The notes below the pieces were generated by a model, which saw nothing but the letters and a program-made list of their open reading frames with translations, did not search any database and was not told where the DNA came from. 64,000 nt of DNA from Pycnopodia helianthoides (Eukaryota; Echinodermata; Asteroidea; Forcipulatida; Asteriidae): positions 9,129,195 to 9,193,194 of the forward strand of contig CM063249.1 in NCBI GenBank assembly GCA_032158295.1, in the 5' to 3' direction. Position numbers and translations under genes: made by a program. Positions within the stretch are counted from its first letter, which is position 1. Each line of letters starts with the position of its first letter. Below, one piece after another: positions 10,803-22,900 of the stretch.

Positions 10803-11804
10803 TTATGGTGCATTGTTTGATATGATCGAGGGCTCCTGCTGTTCATCTAATACGTTTCGTTCACTCATAGCAATCTGAACACCATTACGATTTGGATTTG
10901 GAAGTCGACCAATGCAACAACACAGCATGTCTTGAAGACCTTTCCGAAATTTCTTGTATTTGAAAATGTAAATGATGGGATTGATCACAGAGTTCATTAA
11001 GTACATGGATTCAAATAATATATACATGTATTTTAAATTTGATTGAAGGAGTGTTGAAAAATCGGATAATTAATACGAAAATCATTGGTGTCCACAGAAC
11101 AACCAATGCACCCATGACATCCTAAGCATGCTGATCACATTCTGTCTTGCCTGTAAAAGCTCAAGGGCTGCTCCTTGTACATTCTGTTGTTGGAGTTGTT
11201 GAGCACTTCTCTTGAGAGTGGCTTGGATCTTGTAGTAAACCCAACTCATAAATAGGATGGGAATCAGGTAGCCAAATAGAATGAAGAGCACATATGTTAC
11301 ATCCATCAGAGTGAGAAATGAGGCAGTCGATGTACAACTAAGCCTGCTGGTATCATTGTTAACAGTCTGTGTAAACAAACGTGGGCTTGAAAATAGAAAT
11401 GATATCCCTAATGCTATGAAAATGATCAAGACAACTTTTTGAGCAGACATCAGTCTGGGATAGTGAAGTGGATGTACTATTCCTATATATCGTTCATAGG
11501 TCACCAGACACAGACCATAACTTGATGAGTAGACTGTTAACATAAATGTAAAGCCACTCCAGACAATCCGACAATAGATCTCTCTACCAATAAAACTCTC
11601 TGGTTGCAGCTGGTTTTTAAATATGGTCTTGATACAAATTGTGTAACAGCAGAAAATGCTGTCAACAACAGCAAGATATGCCAGCAAGTAGTTTGTCATA
11701 TTATGAAGGCTTTTGGTGCGAAGGATGACCAGCCAAGCTAGAGTGTTGAGAACCATTCCAACAGTTCCTTGTACAATTTGAGTGATAATAGCCCATTGAT
11801 ACAT
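10803..11804 (-). pseudogene. Class A GPCR, copy B, with two frameshifts
   Basis: From ATG 11,804 (MYQWAIITQ) the minus strand encodes TM1 to the start of TM6, with GMVLNTLAWLVI, LAVVD, YCRIVW, TYERYIGIVHPLHYP, an ECL2 cysteine (RLSC), YLIPILFMSW and a glutamine-rich third loop. Near 11,119 a base present in copy C is missing (GACATCCT versus GACAATCCT on the plus strand), breaking TM6. Near 11,030 an extra base brings the frame back, so TM7 (SVINPIIYIFKYKKF), LQDMLCCCIG and a tail ending SIISNNAP are intact to the stop at 10,803. The two shifts compensate, so either a young pseudogene or two assembly indels is possible. An upstream open stretch to 11,879 has only a TTG and is not taken as the start. 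Confidence 0.75.
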
Positions 11805-13234
11805 TTTCAGTATTTTGAACTTAGAAATATCAAGTGCAATCTTGAACTGATGCTGATAGTGATTGATCGTAGTTGTCAACTTGCATCAATGAAGTAGTTA
11901 GTGTACATGCGGATGTAACAAGATCGTTTCTGACTTCATGTGTTGATCACACACAAAAAATATACATTGGAGTTCTTCTTCAGTCTGAAGTGTTGAGAAC
12001 CATTCCAACAGTTCCTTGTACAATTGGAATGATAACAGCCCATTCATCCATTTTCAGTATTTTGAACTCAGAAATATCAACTGCAATCTTGAACTGATGC
12101 TGGTAGTGGTAGTGATTGATCTTAGTTGTCAACTTCCATCAATGAAGTACTGTACATGTGGATGTAAGTTGTAACAAGATTGTTTCTGACTTCATGTGTT
12201 AATCACACACAAAAATTATATATTGGAGTTATTCTTTAGTCTGATGGGCGAATTCAAACAGTCTTTGAATTTTCTACATCAGGTGATGATGCTAAGAACC
12301 GTCAATACTTTCGTTTGCTGCTGAAATGTTTTGTGTAGTTTGTATGCCAGAGAACTTTGGTTGCCTTATTCATATAAATTGAGAACAAGTCCAATGTCGA
12401 CAGCAATCATAAATTAGTGATGAAGTCCAAGATGGTCAGCCAAAGTTCTCTCAGTCTGCTCTCTGCTGTTGTTTCTTGAAACTCTGTACTATTTCTGAGT
12501 TCTCATCACTTTGCATTGCAGTTTGGGTAGAAATCTCATCCAGATGAGTGTGGTGTTTAAGGGACCGGGTTACTGTTACATTTAATCATTGTACATGGAC
12601 TTGATTAGATTTGTTTTTTCATTTTGGAAACCTTGTAATAAGAATATGAATTTGATTTATTAATTTGCGTTTTACATGTACCTGTACATGTATGTATTAC
12701 ATTTAGTATAATTGCCTATATTTCATAAACGTTTGTAATTACAGCTTTCTACATTGAATACACGTAATGGTATATAGTGATACACCATAGTTTGCACTTC
12801 ATTTGAGTTCACCTCACAAACAGAGGGAAAAAATAAATCAATTAAGCCACGCCCACCACCCACTCCTAGACCATCCAGGGCAGTGCGCCACACACAAAAT
12901 GCACCATACAGCAGCTTTCTGCTGTTTGTACAAGATATAACACTTTCAACATTGGTGACTTTTGGTCATGATTTTTATGCTTGTTATTGGTGTAGGCAGT
13001 AAGGAGGTGGAGCTTATTGGATTGACTTATTATGGTAAAGAGAGAATACAGGTTCAGATGAGTAGACTTTCAAGTCTGAGATTGCGGCTATTTTTGTCTG
13101 CATCAGCCATTTATGTTGCCATCTTGATTTTCTTTGATTGGCATTGTTATGCACTTTATAGTCAGTGAGTTCTCAGATTAGAAAAATGAAGTTTGTTTTG
13201 ATCATTATCAAGTTAGTAGTTTTTCTTTAAAAAA

Positions 13235-13375
13235 CAATACAAGAATAAAACACACTAAGAGGTTCCTTGATATAAGGTGCTACCTATGGGTCTCATTATT
13301 CAAAAGCGTAAATGAGACCCATTTAGGTAGCACCATATATCAAGGAACCTCTTAGTGTGTTTTATTCTTGTATTT
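13235..13375. mobile_element. Palindromic MITE, well preserved
   Basis: The left arm begins AATACAAGAATAAAACACAC and the right arm ends with its exact reverse complement. The arms continue inward through GGTTCCTTGATAT, a near-perfect palindrome of about 140 bases. It corresponds to 2,009-2,160. Confidence 0.75.
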
Positions 13376-13479
13376 TTATTTTAAAAGAAAAAGCACTAAT
13401 TGTTTCACTTGACCAGTATACCCTGCTGGTAATTCATTAGAAAGGAGACACCATGCATAGATGTACAGTGGTCATTCTT

Positions 13480-13800
13480 CTTCTTATTATTAGTATACCT
13501 TTCTGGTAACGAAGCCAAGGGACCCTTAAAGTGACTACCACTGTAACCTAAAGGTTTTAGACACCTGTGTAGAGAAGATGACGAAAAAATATGAGTTCTA
13601 GAAACGGGAGAAAAACCCCAGATAAGGAAAACCCACGCATTCAGGTAGTGACTGAAAATCCAATTCACATGCAAGGCGTTGGTCTGGGATTCGAACCAGG
13701 TCACAGAGGTGAAAGGCAGGGAAGAATGAACCACTAGCCAACCCAAATGCCATGTATGGAGGTATATGTAGGTTAGGAGGTGTACAGACCCATACAGCAT
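13480..13800 (-). mobile_element. tRNA-derived SINE, second copy
   Basis: Duplicate of the SINE at 2,270-2,600, with the B-box visible as GGGATTCGAACC on the plus strand. It differs by small indels. Confidence 0.6.
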
Positions 13801-14252
13801 GGGAATCAACTAGAGCTAAAGATTTAGTTGTTGTTTGTTACAATGAATGTAATATGATTAGAAGTTGATTGGGAGAACTTGACAAGGATGAGCTTCATTG
13901 AACTGTCTACAAATTGAAATACTGTTTCCTTTTCTCATTATCTAATAGCAGCTAATGTTTTGTAGAATGAGTAGTAAATCAATGTACAGCTAATGAGCTT
14001 GATTCTTCTCAGTCATAGTTCAGTTGTTTTATGAGATCAATGTCAGTTATGGATGGATACAATTTACAACGTCCCTTGCATCATTTTATGATCAAAATTA
14101 TGAATGCTTCTGACCTACATGTAACGTACGATTGAAATGATCCAAAGAAATGTTTTAAAAGAAAAGAAATTCCACATGAACTTAATTAGTGCAGACTTTG
14201 CTGTTCTTCTGACAGATGGTTTTATTTCATTAGAAAAGGAGACAACTGGCAT

Positions 14253-15161
14253 CAAGCTTTTATCCAGGCATGCGTCCGGGCGTCTTTTAGACGCCCTATT
14301 TTATTTTTGGACGCCCCGAAAAACTGTCGGACGCCCTTGAAGACGCCCTGTATTTTGTACATAATAAAAAAAAATTACATCCGAATACCTGAAAATGTAA
14401 GAAAAACGAACGCAAATCCAAACTATTACTACCTGCCAGCTGCAGTGAAGGTAACTTTATGCGATACAACCAATTTATCTTAAATATACTGATCGCCCAT
14501 TCATTGTTTACCTTGGAAGGCTTGAACCGCAAAGGCTTTGAAACGCAACGCCACGCAGTAGAAAAGTTTACAAAATACATGTACATGTACATAGTCGACG
14601 TAAAAACCTTGTGTATGATGATGTACAGGTACATGTACATGTCGTGTACCTCAGGGTTGTGTGATAGATCGTCAGCTAGCTCGAGACACACGTGTTGTAG
14701 ACTTGATTTCAAGTCTGAGATCGCGGTAATATTTATCTGCCTCAGCCACACAAAATCCCCCCACGCGCTCTAACTCGATCGTAGGTTAAAGACGGAGTTT
14801 AATCCACAAGAGGGCGCTATTTCAGGCAATAATGTATTGGCTATCAGCAGCACTAGACAATTCTATGTATGTGGCTATCAGGTAGACTAAAAACCACGAG
14901 CACAGACTTGGAACCAAGTCTAGGCACGTCATTCCCGCTCTTTTCTGGCTGCCGCAACCTTTCAGTGGTATTAATGTATGCACAACATGGTGCTGATTTC
15001 ACTTTTTTAACCCTTTAGCCGCCCAGACTCAAAGCACAGTAAATGCAAAAATAGTTCTATGGTACATGCTTGCTGAAAATTTATCCTAAAAATTTGGACG
15101 CCCTGTTTTTCAATCCAGTCAAATTTGGACACCCTATTTTCAAATCCTGGCTAAAAGCTTG
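14253..15161. mobile_element. Non-autonomous hAT-like DNA transposon with 8-bp target duplication
   Basis: The 909-bp insert begins CAAGCTTTTATCCAGG and ends CCTGGCTAAAAGCTTG, a 16-base terminal inverted repeat with one mismatch. It is flanked on both sides by the direct repeat ACTGGCAT (14,245-14,252 and 15,162-15,169). The duplicate locus at about 3,020 lacks the insert. Eight-base duplications are typical of the hAT superfamily. Sub-terminal GACGCCC-type repeats are present at both ends. No transposase is visible. Confidence 0.8.
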
Positions 15162-15739
15162 ACTGGCATAGATATACAGTGGTCATTAACCCTCTTCTTA
15201 TTATTATACCTTTATGGTAATAAAACCAAGGGACCCTTAAAAGTGACTTGCACTTAACCTGAAGCTCTGAAAATACCTGTGTAGAGAAGATGATAAAAAA
15301 AGTTTTAGTTTTAGATGTGGGAGAAAAAATGCAAAATGGTGATCAATCGGGGATCTGCCCACAGTGGTCGGTGTCAGAAAACCCGCCCGGCACTCAGGAT
15401 TCCTCAACCCTTACTGAAAGAATTTTCTCTGTTTCCGACCACCACACTTTTTCAAAATTTTTAAATTGCACTTGCAATTTCCTTTCAAAGGTTTTCAACG
15501 AAATGTAAAATTGGGTATTTACCAGTAAAAATGGTATCCAAAGCCGTTAATTTCGAGCACTTCTTTGATTTGAGTCTATTCATATGATCTACTGTGTAAC
15601 TGATCCATCTCGCAATGGTTTCCAGGGAAAACATTTTCTACCACTAAAGAAATTCTGGGCAGAACCCTTTGTAAACAAACGACATAACAGAAAGGTCTAT
15701 CCTGCTGGTAGGCCATTGCATCACAAGAGTGTGAATCTG

Positions 15740-16010
15740 CTGCATACCCAAAGTTTGCGCTACTTCCGGCTCCAAAGCTGACGATATTTTTGTGTGTAAT
15801 TTTAACCCCAAAATCACCATTTCATCGTTCAAAAGTATTTCTTATGACAGGAACTTTTTATTCTGAGAAGATGTTTGTCTTTGAAGAAATGCCAAGTCCA
15901 GTTATTCAACTTTTTGTGTATAAATCATCAAAACTAGTTCAATGCAACTCCGATTTGGGCTTTTGGTAACCAGTGGAGGCAGTTTGTGTAAGTGGGTGTG
16001 GCTTACAGTG
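15740..16010 (+). repeat. Dispersed repeat, related to 51,000-51,270
   Basis: Shared blocks include CTACTTCCGGCTCCAAAGC, AATGCAACTCC and a GGCTTACAGTG-type end in the same order as at 51,000-51,270. No coding capacity or terminal repeats identified. The remainder of 15,290-16,186 holds no supported gene. Confidence 0.55.
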
Positions 16011-16186
16011 AAAAACATCATACTTACGGACAGGATAGGGACATCAATTTCAAGTCTTGGGTCAACAGAGGTTGTCTTCGTGTAATTTCAGGCCTCAAAA
16101 TAGGCGACAGCCCTGCAGACAAACTCTTTTGAAAACTTTGCACCATTTTTCTGATGTTCATCTCAACTTTGTCATTACTTAAACAG

Positions 16187-19100
16187 ATTTCCAGTGATCT
16201 TGACATCCCATCTCTACTTGAGGAGCACACCTTCTCAGATGACAATGAGGATAATCAAGTCTCCCACATTGTCCTCTTCGAGCTCGTTATCGACAGGTAA
16301 AGCTAACAAACAGTTTAGGGTTGAGCAAGGTCTTGAAACTCACGAACAGGGCCCAATTTAAGCACAAAAAGTAGTTAGTCACAACAAAATTATAGTTACC
16401 AGAGTAAAGTTGCCAGCCAGAAGACCTTATCACCATTCATGACTGGTATCCTGCTCATTTTTGCTATGCAGAATTTGTTTTTTGCACAATTTTCTGCTTC
16501 TAAAGCAGCTTTATAAAATTTGGCCTAGATTATACCAAAGATTTCCCTGATCTGCTGATAGAGTGTTGTCATCCATATAGAAATGACTGGATTGGATCAC
16601 TCACATCTTGTTACTCAGTTCACCATGCACAAAAGCATCTAGACTTTCGTCCTGGATGACATTCTCCCTATATACTTTAAAGGCAGGGTATACCTTTAGT
16701 AATTACTCCAAAAATTAATGACCATAAAATCTTACTTGGTAAAGAGCACTAGAGAGCTGTTGACATTATAAAACAATGTTAGAAACAACCCCCTTTAATG
16801 TAATGTCGTTTTAGAGAAAGAGGTAATTTTTCACCCCCTCTCAGGCATCTGAAAGCACACAATTTTATGCAACTGGGGTGTTTTTTCTTTCATTATTTCT
16901 TGCAACTTTGATAACAAATTGAGCCGAAAAAATTCACATGTGTGTTATTTTATGCACATGTTGGGATACACCAAGTGAGGATACTGGATACTTTGACAAC
17001 TTCCAAAAGTATACACTGGCTTTAATCTGGCTTCCAATTTTTGTGCATTAGATAAATATATTAAAAACTTGTATTTAATAGCCTGAAAAAATGTCTATAA
17101 AGCCAGCACATGTACCATTATGTAGGTCAGCCCTTGTACTCAATTCAAATTTTCCTACTTTTTCCCAAGGGCCAAAAATCGTATACAACAGTACCATATT
17201 ATTCCAACCAAATGGATGCTCATGATTAATTATGGCTTGATTTTTAAATGACCTTTAAACTGATTTAAACAAATTTATAACCGTGGTGCACTTCACAAAA
17301 AAATGTCCCTGATTTCAACAAGGTTGTGATAAACATACATGTACAAAAGGCTGTTTCATCCACTTGACATTTTATTATCTTCAAGTAATAAATCGAAAGG
17401 GAGACTGACTGGGTTATTATAAATCAAATTTAGTATGAACAAAGAAAAATTTACGAGAACGGGATTTGAACCTGCTATTTCAGAGTTAAAACGTGCCAGT
17501 GCTCTACCAACTGAGCGTTATCTAGCCCTATGATGTAAAAGTAAAGTCTGTATCAAGCCAATGTGGCTCATCAAGCCGGTGTTTAAATCCAGTTTCATTG
17601 GCATTAAACGACTGAGAATATCTCCATTCGCCCTGGACAGGATGCAAATCCATCGCAGGTTACTCCCCAGCTCTCGCTAGTACCCATTTGTACTCCTGGG
17701 TGGAGAAAAGCAATTACGATAAAGTGCCTTGCTCAAGGACACACGTGTCGTGACTGACAGGCCAGGATTCGAACCCACATTCTGTAAGTTGCAGAACTTG
17801 AATCCATCGCCCTAGACCACTCGTTTTGTAAATATCTTTATTCAGGGATTCCAGTCAGAAGTTAATCAGTCGCATCTCCTTAAAGTGATCTCCTTACAAT
17901 GCCGCTTCCCATGTCAAATCATTAACTGGGCATGTCCCTGGCTAAACGGCAGCATAAGGTTGTAATGACTGGCGCCCCGAACAAAGATATTGACAAATAA
18001 GGGAGTTCGCAAAAACAGGGCTAGATAGCTCAGTTGGTAGAGTACCGGCTTGTAAACTCGGAGTTCGCACATTTAAGTTCTGTTCAGGTCAATATTTTTG
18101 TTCACCCCATGGATTTCTGATACTGTTGATTACATGCAGAGTTCAAAACCCAAATTTCAATATACCAGTTTACATTCACAGGTACCCCAGGCATGCAACA
18201 GTTTCAGCTGTTTTGTTTCTTAGCTGTGCCATTGAATATGAAAAGCACTATTGTGGCAGTACAAAGTCTTGCTGTGCCTGGAACTTTACTTTTTTTTGTG
18301 ACATACTGCAGTTGCATGCTGAATACCTAAATTAAACTTTTGTTGTGAGTGCAACAAATTATTAACAACAATTTGTTGTTTTTTATTGAGTTCAGTATTC
18401 AATGTTGAACTACTGTTTTGACCATCGCTGAAGCTTTCCTCCTATATCTCTTATCTTTCTCCAGGATGATGCTTCTTCTCCAGAGCTTCTCTCGCTTCGT
18501 TGAGCTCCTCCTTTCAGGCACCCAAGGTTGCCCCCCGACGGCGGGTCACATCGTCGGCTCTCAAATGTCCATCGGTCTGGTCGTGAAGAAGTTTTGGAAC
18601 AAGATGGTCCAACTGCATAACTTGTGCCAACAGCTTCACACTGAGGTATGAATAGTGGCTTCTTATATAGCGCTCATATCCGTCACTCAGTGACGCTCAA
18701 GGCGCTTCAACAGTCAGTATTTCTGCAAGGTATATATGCGAAGCTACTTTTTGAAATTTGAGACCTATTCCTTTACATAGCACAATGTAATGGTTTACAA
18801 GGTGCTGTGGCGCAATATGCTGCCAATCAAACCAGGAACACCGGGGCGAACCCCTTCTCTTTTCGATAAGTGCACTGGGTTCTTTTACGTGCATTACACA
18901 ACACACGGGACCAACGGCTTTACGTCCCATCCGAAGGACGAAGCAATAATGGTTAAGTGTCTTGCTTAAGGACACAAGTGTCACGACTGGGACTCGAACC
19001 CACACTCTGCTGAACAGAAACATCAGAGCTTGAATCCGCTCGGCCACGACACGCCACATGAAGTGCATTTAGAAATTGTGTGTAGCTTTTATCATTGTTA

Positions 19101-19942
19101 CGTCAGATATCAGTTAGACATATCACAAGATCAATGAAAGATCAGAGGGGACTAGTTGCTCTATAACTTAATGCCTCTTTTGACATCGCGCTCTGCATAA
19201 CTCTCTAACACAGAATAGATCAACCAATATGTTTGGATATTTCAAAGTTACACTTCCAGGGGTTATACAAGAGCAGGGTATTCTGGGAAAAAATGGTGCG
19301 GCCAGATCATACACCATTGGGAACAAGGTTGCCATAAATGAAATAACTTTTGTTGGTGTTCGGCTTTATGCTTTGAATTATGTTGGTTTCACGTGCATAC
19401 CAGCTACCTTAAATTGATACAATGTCTGCACTTTCAGGCGTATGCATGGCTACACACGGCTCAATCTCTCCTTGCCAAAAAATGCAAAAAAAAATAACGC
19501 ACAAAGAAAACAGTAGATTTGATAGTGCCCGCAAAACAAGCACAGGGGCCGATCTAATCGGACCTGCCAATACACAGTCCGAAAATCGGCCCAATTCAAT
19601 TGTTATTATTGTTTTAAATATCTTTCTGGTAATGAAACCAAGGGATCCTCAAAAGCAATCAGCACTGTCCTGAAGATACCTGAGTAGAGAAGATGTTGAG
19701 GAAATTTCAGTTTTTAGATGTGGAAGGAAACCCCCCCCCCAAAAAAAGAAGAAATGTAATCAGGTAGGGACTGAACCCCAATCCACATGCAAGGCTATGA
19801 TCCGGGATTTGAACTGGGGTCCACAGGTGAAAGGCAGGGAAGAAACCACTAAGCCAACCTACTAGGGTTAAAGGTTCTATATCATCCCACATCTTTTTTC
19901 ACAGTTTTCCGGTGGTTATTTAGTTATGAGCCTTTGTTAAAT

Positions 19943-19997
<55 letters not shown>

Positions 19998-22900
19998 GAA
20001 TAAGTCAAAGAGCAAAACTGTCCAGAAATTGGAAGCAATCAACGCAGAGCTGCAACTCCAAACCTTGGAGACCACCAAGAAGTTAAATCTTAGTGATACA
20101 CTCAACGGCCCCAGCAGAACCAACACCAGGACTACACCTCTGGAGGAGGCACTCAGTCCCGAGTTGGATGGCCTGCTGCCTCCTAAGTCCAATCAGGTGG
20201 TGATACCTTACAGCAACAGTGAAGCCCAGAGTGGAATAGCCAAGGACACAAGAACGGTAGCCTCTCAGACGCTGGAGACTGCGTTTGTGCCGTGCGAAGC
20301 ATGCGCCTGTGTCCAGCTGAGTCTGAAGTCCGTAACGGATATGATAGTAGAGGTTTGCGAGTCACAGGGGCTGCTCTCTGGGATGGCGAGGCATCGCTCA
20401 CAGGAGGTCGTCACAACAATGACAGCTTCCGATATCGCAAGGTGGTCCAAGGAGCAGGGGAAGGATCTAGATCGGATCAAACAACACCTCCAAGACCTTC
20501 TCGCTCAGATCGATCCTCTGAAATCAAATCTCTCAGTGTCAGAGACAGAATGCTCTCAACTAAAACAAGGAATAAACGAGAAATCCCAGGAACTTAAGAA
20601 AGAGAAAGCTCAACGGGAGGCCCAGCTGAAGCAGCATCAGAGCAGAGTGAAGGAAGTTGAGAGGCAGCACGCCGAGTCCGTCCTGGTAGTTCATCGGAGC
20701 CTAGAGGAGATGACAAAGGGAAAGAGACATGCTGACGAGGAGATCTCTGCTCTGAAGAGAGAGCTGCAGAAACAATGTGAAACCCTTCAAGCCTTGGGTA
20801 AGACTTGGAAATAATTGTAATTTTTTTTAAGGATATTATATCAGGTTTTTGGCTGGGTAAATCTAGCTTTCAAAAAAACACACCATCCAGCCAACCAGTC
20901 AAACCTCATCTCATTAGGTGGTCACAGTTAGTGAAGACGATGAAAAACATTCTGTTTTGTTGTGCTCGTATGAGAGCTTATTTTGATTTGCAGCAATCAA
21001 AATAAACAGTGTTGATATTTGAGGCCTACAGAAAATGTTTTCCCACGTTTAAAGATGAACGTTTATTTCTCTAGAGAATTGGCACTTTACGATCAGAAAG
21101 CTCTTAGATGGAAACTAATCTCTCTTTTTTGATATTCTCTAATTGTTTACTTTGTGTTAAAGATGTACCAATGAGAATGAGATGTACGTACCAATGAGAA
21201 CAAACTTAAATACAAGTTCAATGTATCATCCAGGGTTTTTTTTAGCAAACAGTGTTCTTTGTATTTTATAAAGTAATTTGAACATTGTAATTTATTGCTT
21301 AATTCTCATGCTAGTAAATACATACACATGTAAATAAATAAAGTTTATGTTCAGGCCTGCAACTTTAATACCAGCCGATTTGTGTTTTGGGTTGTTTTTT
21401 TTGAGAGGTGGGGTGGTTCCCCTTCTTCTTTTTAATGCCATAGTTTGCAGTTTCCTTTTTATTTTGCAAAAACAGAGCTGCTCGTTTGTAATAGGCTAAA
21501 CACTCTCTCGGACACATTTTGGCGATTCTGAGTGACCAAAAACATGTTTGAGCTTCGGTGAATTGCTTTTAAAAGTGTGTTTTGCAAGTTTTGTTCTGGC
21601 AAGGTGACGCAGCTGTTCTGACAAAACTTTAAACAAGTTGTTTATACATTGTTGTTTCAAGATGGCAGGTTTTTAGGAATGAAAAGAAATTCTGCAGATT
21701 TTTTTTTCCTATGAAAAAATCCAGTAAAATATTGATTAAATTATAAAGACCACATTTTCATCATTTGAAAATGAAATAAAGGCTACAGGTATATTTTGAA
21801 AACAAGATAAAAAGAGATGTACAGGTCATTCTGAAATGTTTCTGGTTATGGACCCTTAACAAAAAAATTTTCTCTCAAGGAATTTTACATCAGAAACTTC
21901 AGGTCAAGGTCACAAAAACCCACTCCTGTTGACCTTCAAGACAAGTGAATTTAATGTGAATTGAGAAATATGCAAATATATTCATTCTTTTCTTGCTTTC
22001 AAATAAAAGTGAGCACCATATATTCCATAGTTAATTTGCTTAGCATTTGGAATAGTATTTAGCTTCATTTCAAAGCAGGCGGCCACCATTGGTTAACTGT
22101 CAAAGACCAGTATCTGCACTTTGTGTAACCCAATATGTGTACATGAAATAACAAGCCTGTGAAAGTTTTAGCTCAATCGGAGTCACACAAAAATATACTG
22201 GAAAAACCCCATTACTGTTTGCTCTGTAGTACTCATTTCTCAAAAAACTATAGCATTTCAGACGAAAAAAATTCAAATGAAGTTTTCCCCAATGACCATC
22301 TTTCTATACATACCATATTAGGAATGTGCAAGTCTGTGAACATTTATGTTTTCAATTTTATATAATGTTATGCACATGTGCTTTAAACAGAAGACATAAA
22401 GACTCGCTTAACACGTGAGGCCGAAGGGAACACATCCAACATGGCCACTATAACCAGACTGGAGAGCCGTGTACAGCAGTTGAGTAACCAGCTGCAGAGT
22501 ACCAGTGAGGAACTGCAGGAGAGGAGCAAACAGTTTGGGAAAGAGCAGGCTAGGAATCGGAGCATTGATAAGCAAGGCCAGGTAATGATATAACATCCTG
22601 GCTAGTGATGTTGTTGTTCGCTGCCGTCAAGTCAAACATGACCCTACATTTAATTGGAACAGGGATGACATTTGTCCAGATTTTTCTGGATTTCTTGAAA
22701 AACTTGTTGTGTCTTCTGAATTTTTGTCGCCTTTCCTATCCGTTTTACGCACATTTTGTTGTGGGGTTTACACTGAGTGCGGGGCACTGATGCCTCTTAC
22801 ATGTAATATCGGACAATGACATGTTGCCCAAAATCTGGAAAAGCATTTTTTACCATTCAATTTTCCCAAAGTTGTGAGTTGCATCTCTGTATGCATGTAA

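Larger units (their letters stand above)
11218..15250. repeat. Segmental duplication, copy 2 (pairs with 1-3,145)
   Basis: Co-linear with 1-3,145 through the receptor, the partial 5' duplication (11,740-12,230), the hairpin and the SINE. It is longer because a 909-bp element is inserted at 14,253. No separate gene is supported between 12,240 and 15,250. Confidence 0.85.

Noticed and set aside
14296..14773. Open frames of 151 codons (minus) and 104 codons (plus)
   Set aside because: Both lie inside the hAT-like insert and resemble no transposase.
14200..16186. First coding exon of CCDC157 (expected SWKFPD-like segment)
   Set aside because: I looked for it upstream of 16,187 and found no open, splice-bounded segment encoding it.
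17452..18100. tRNA genes
   Set aside because: A- and B-box-like sequences are present, but acceptor and anticodon stems do not pair and they are attached to SINE bodies.
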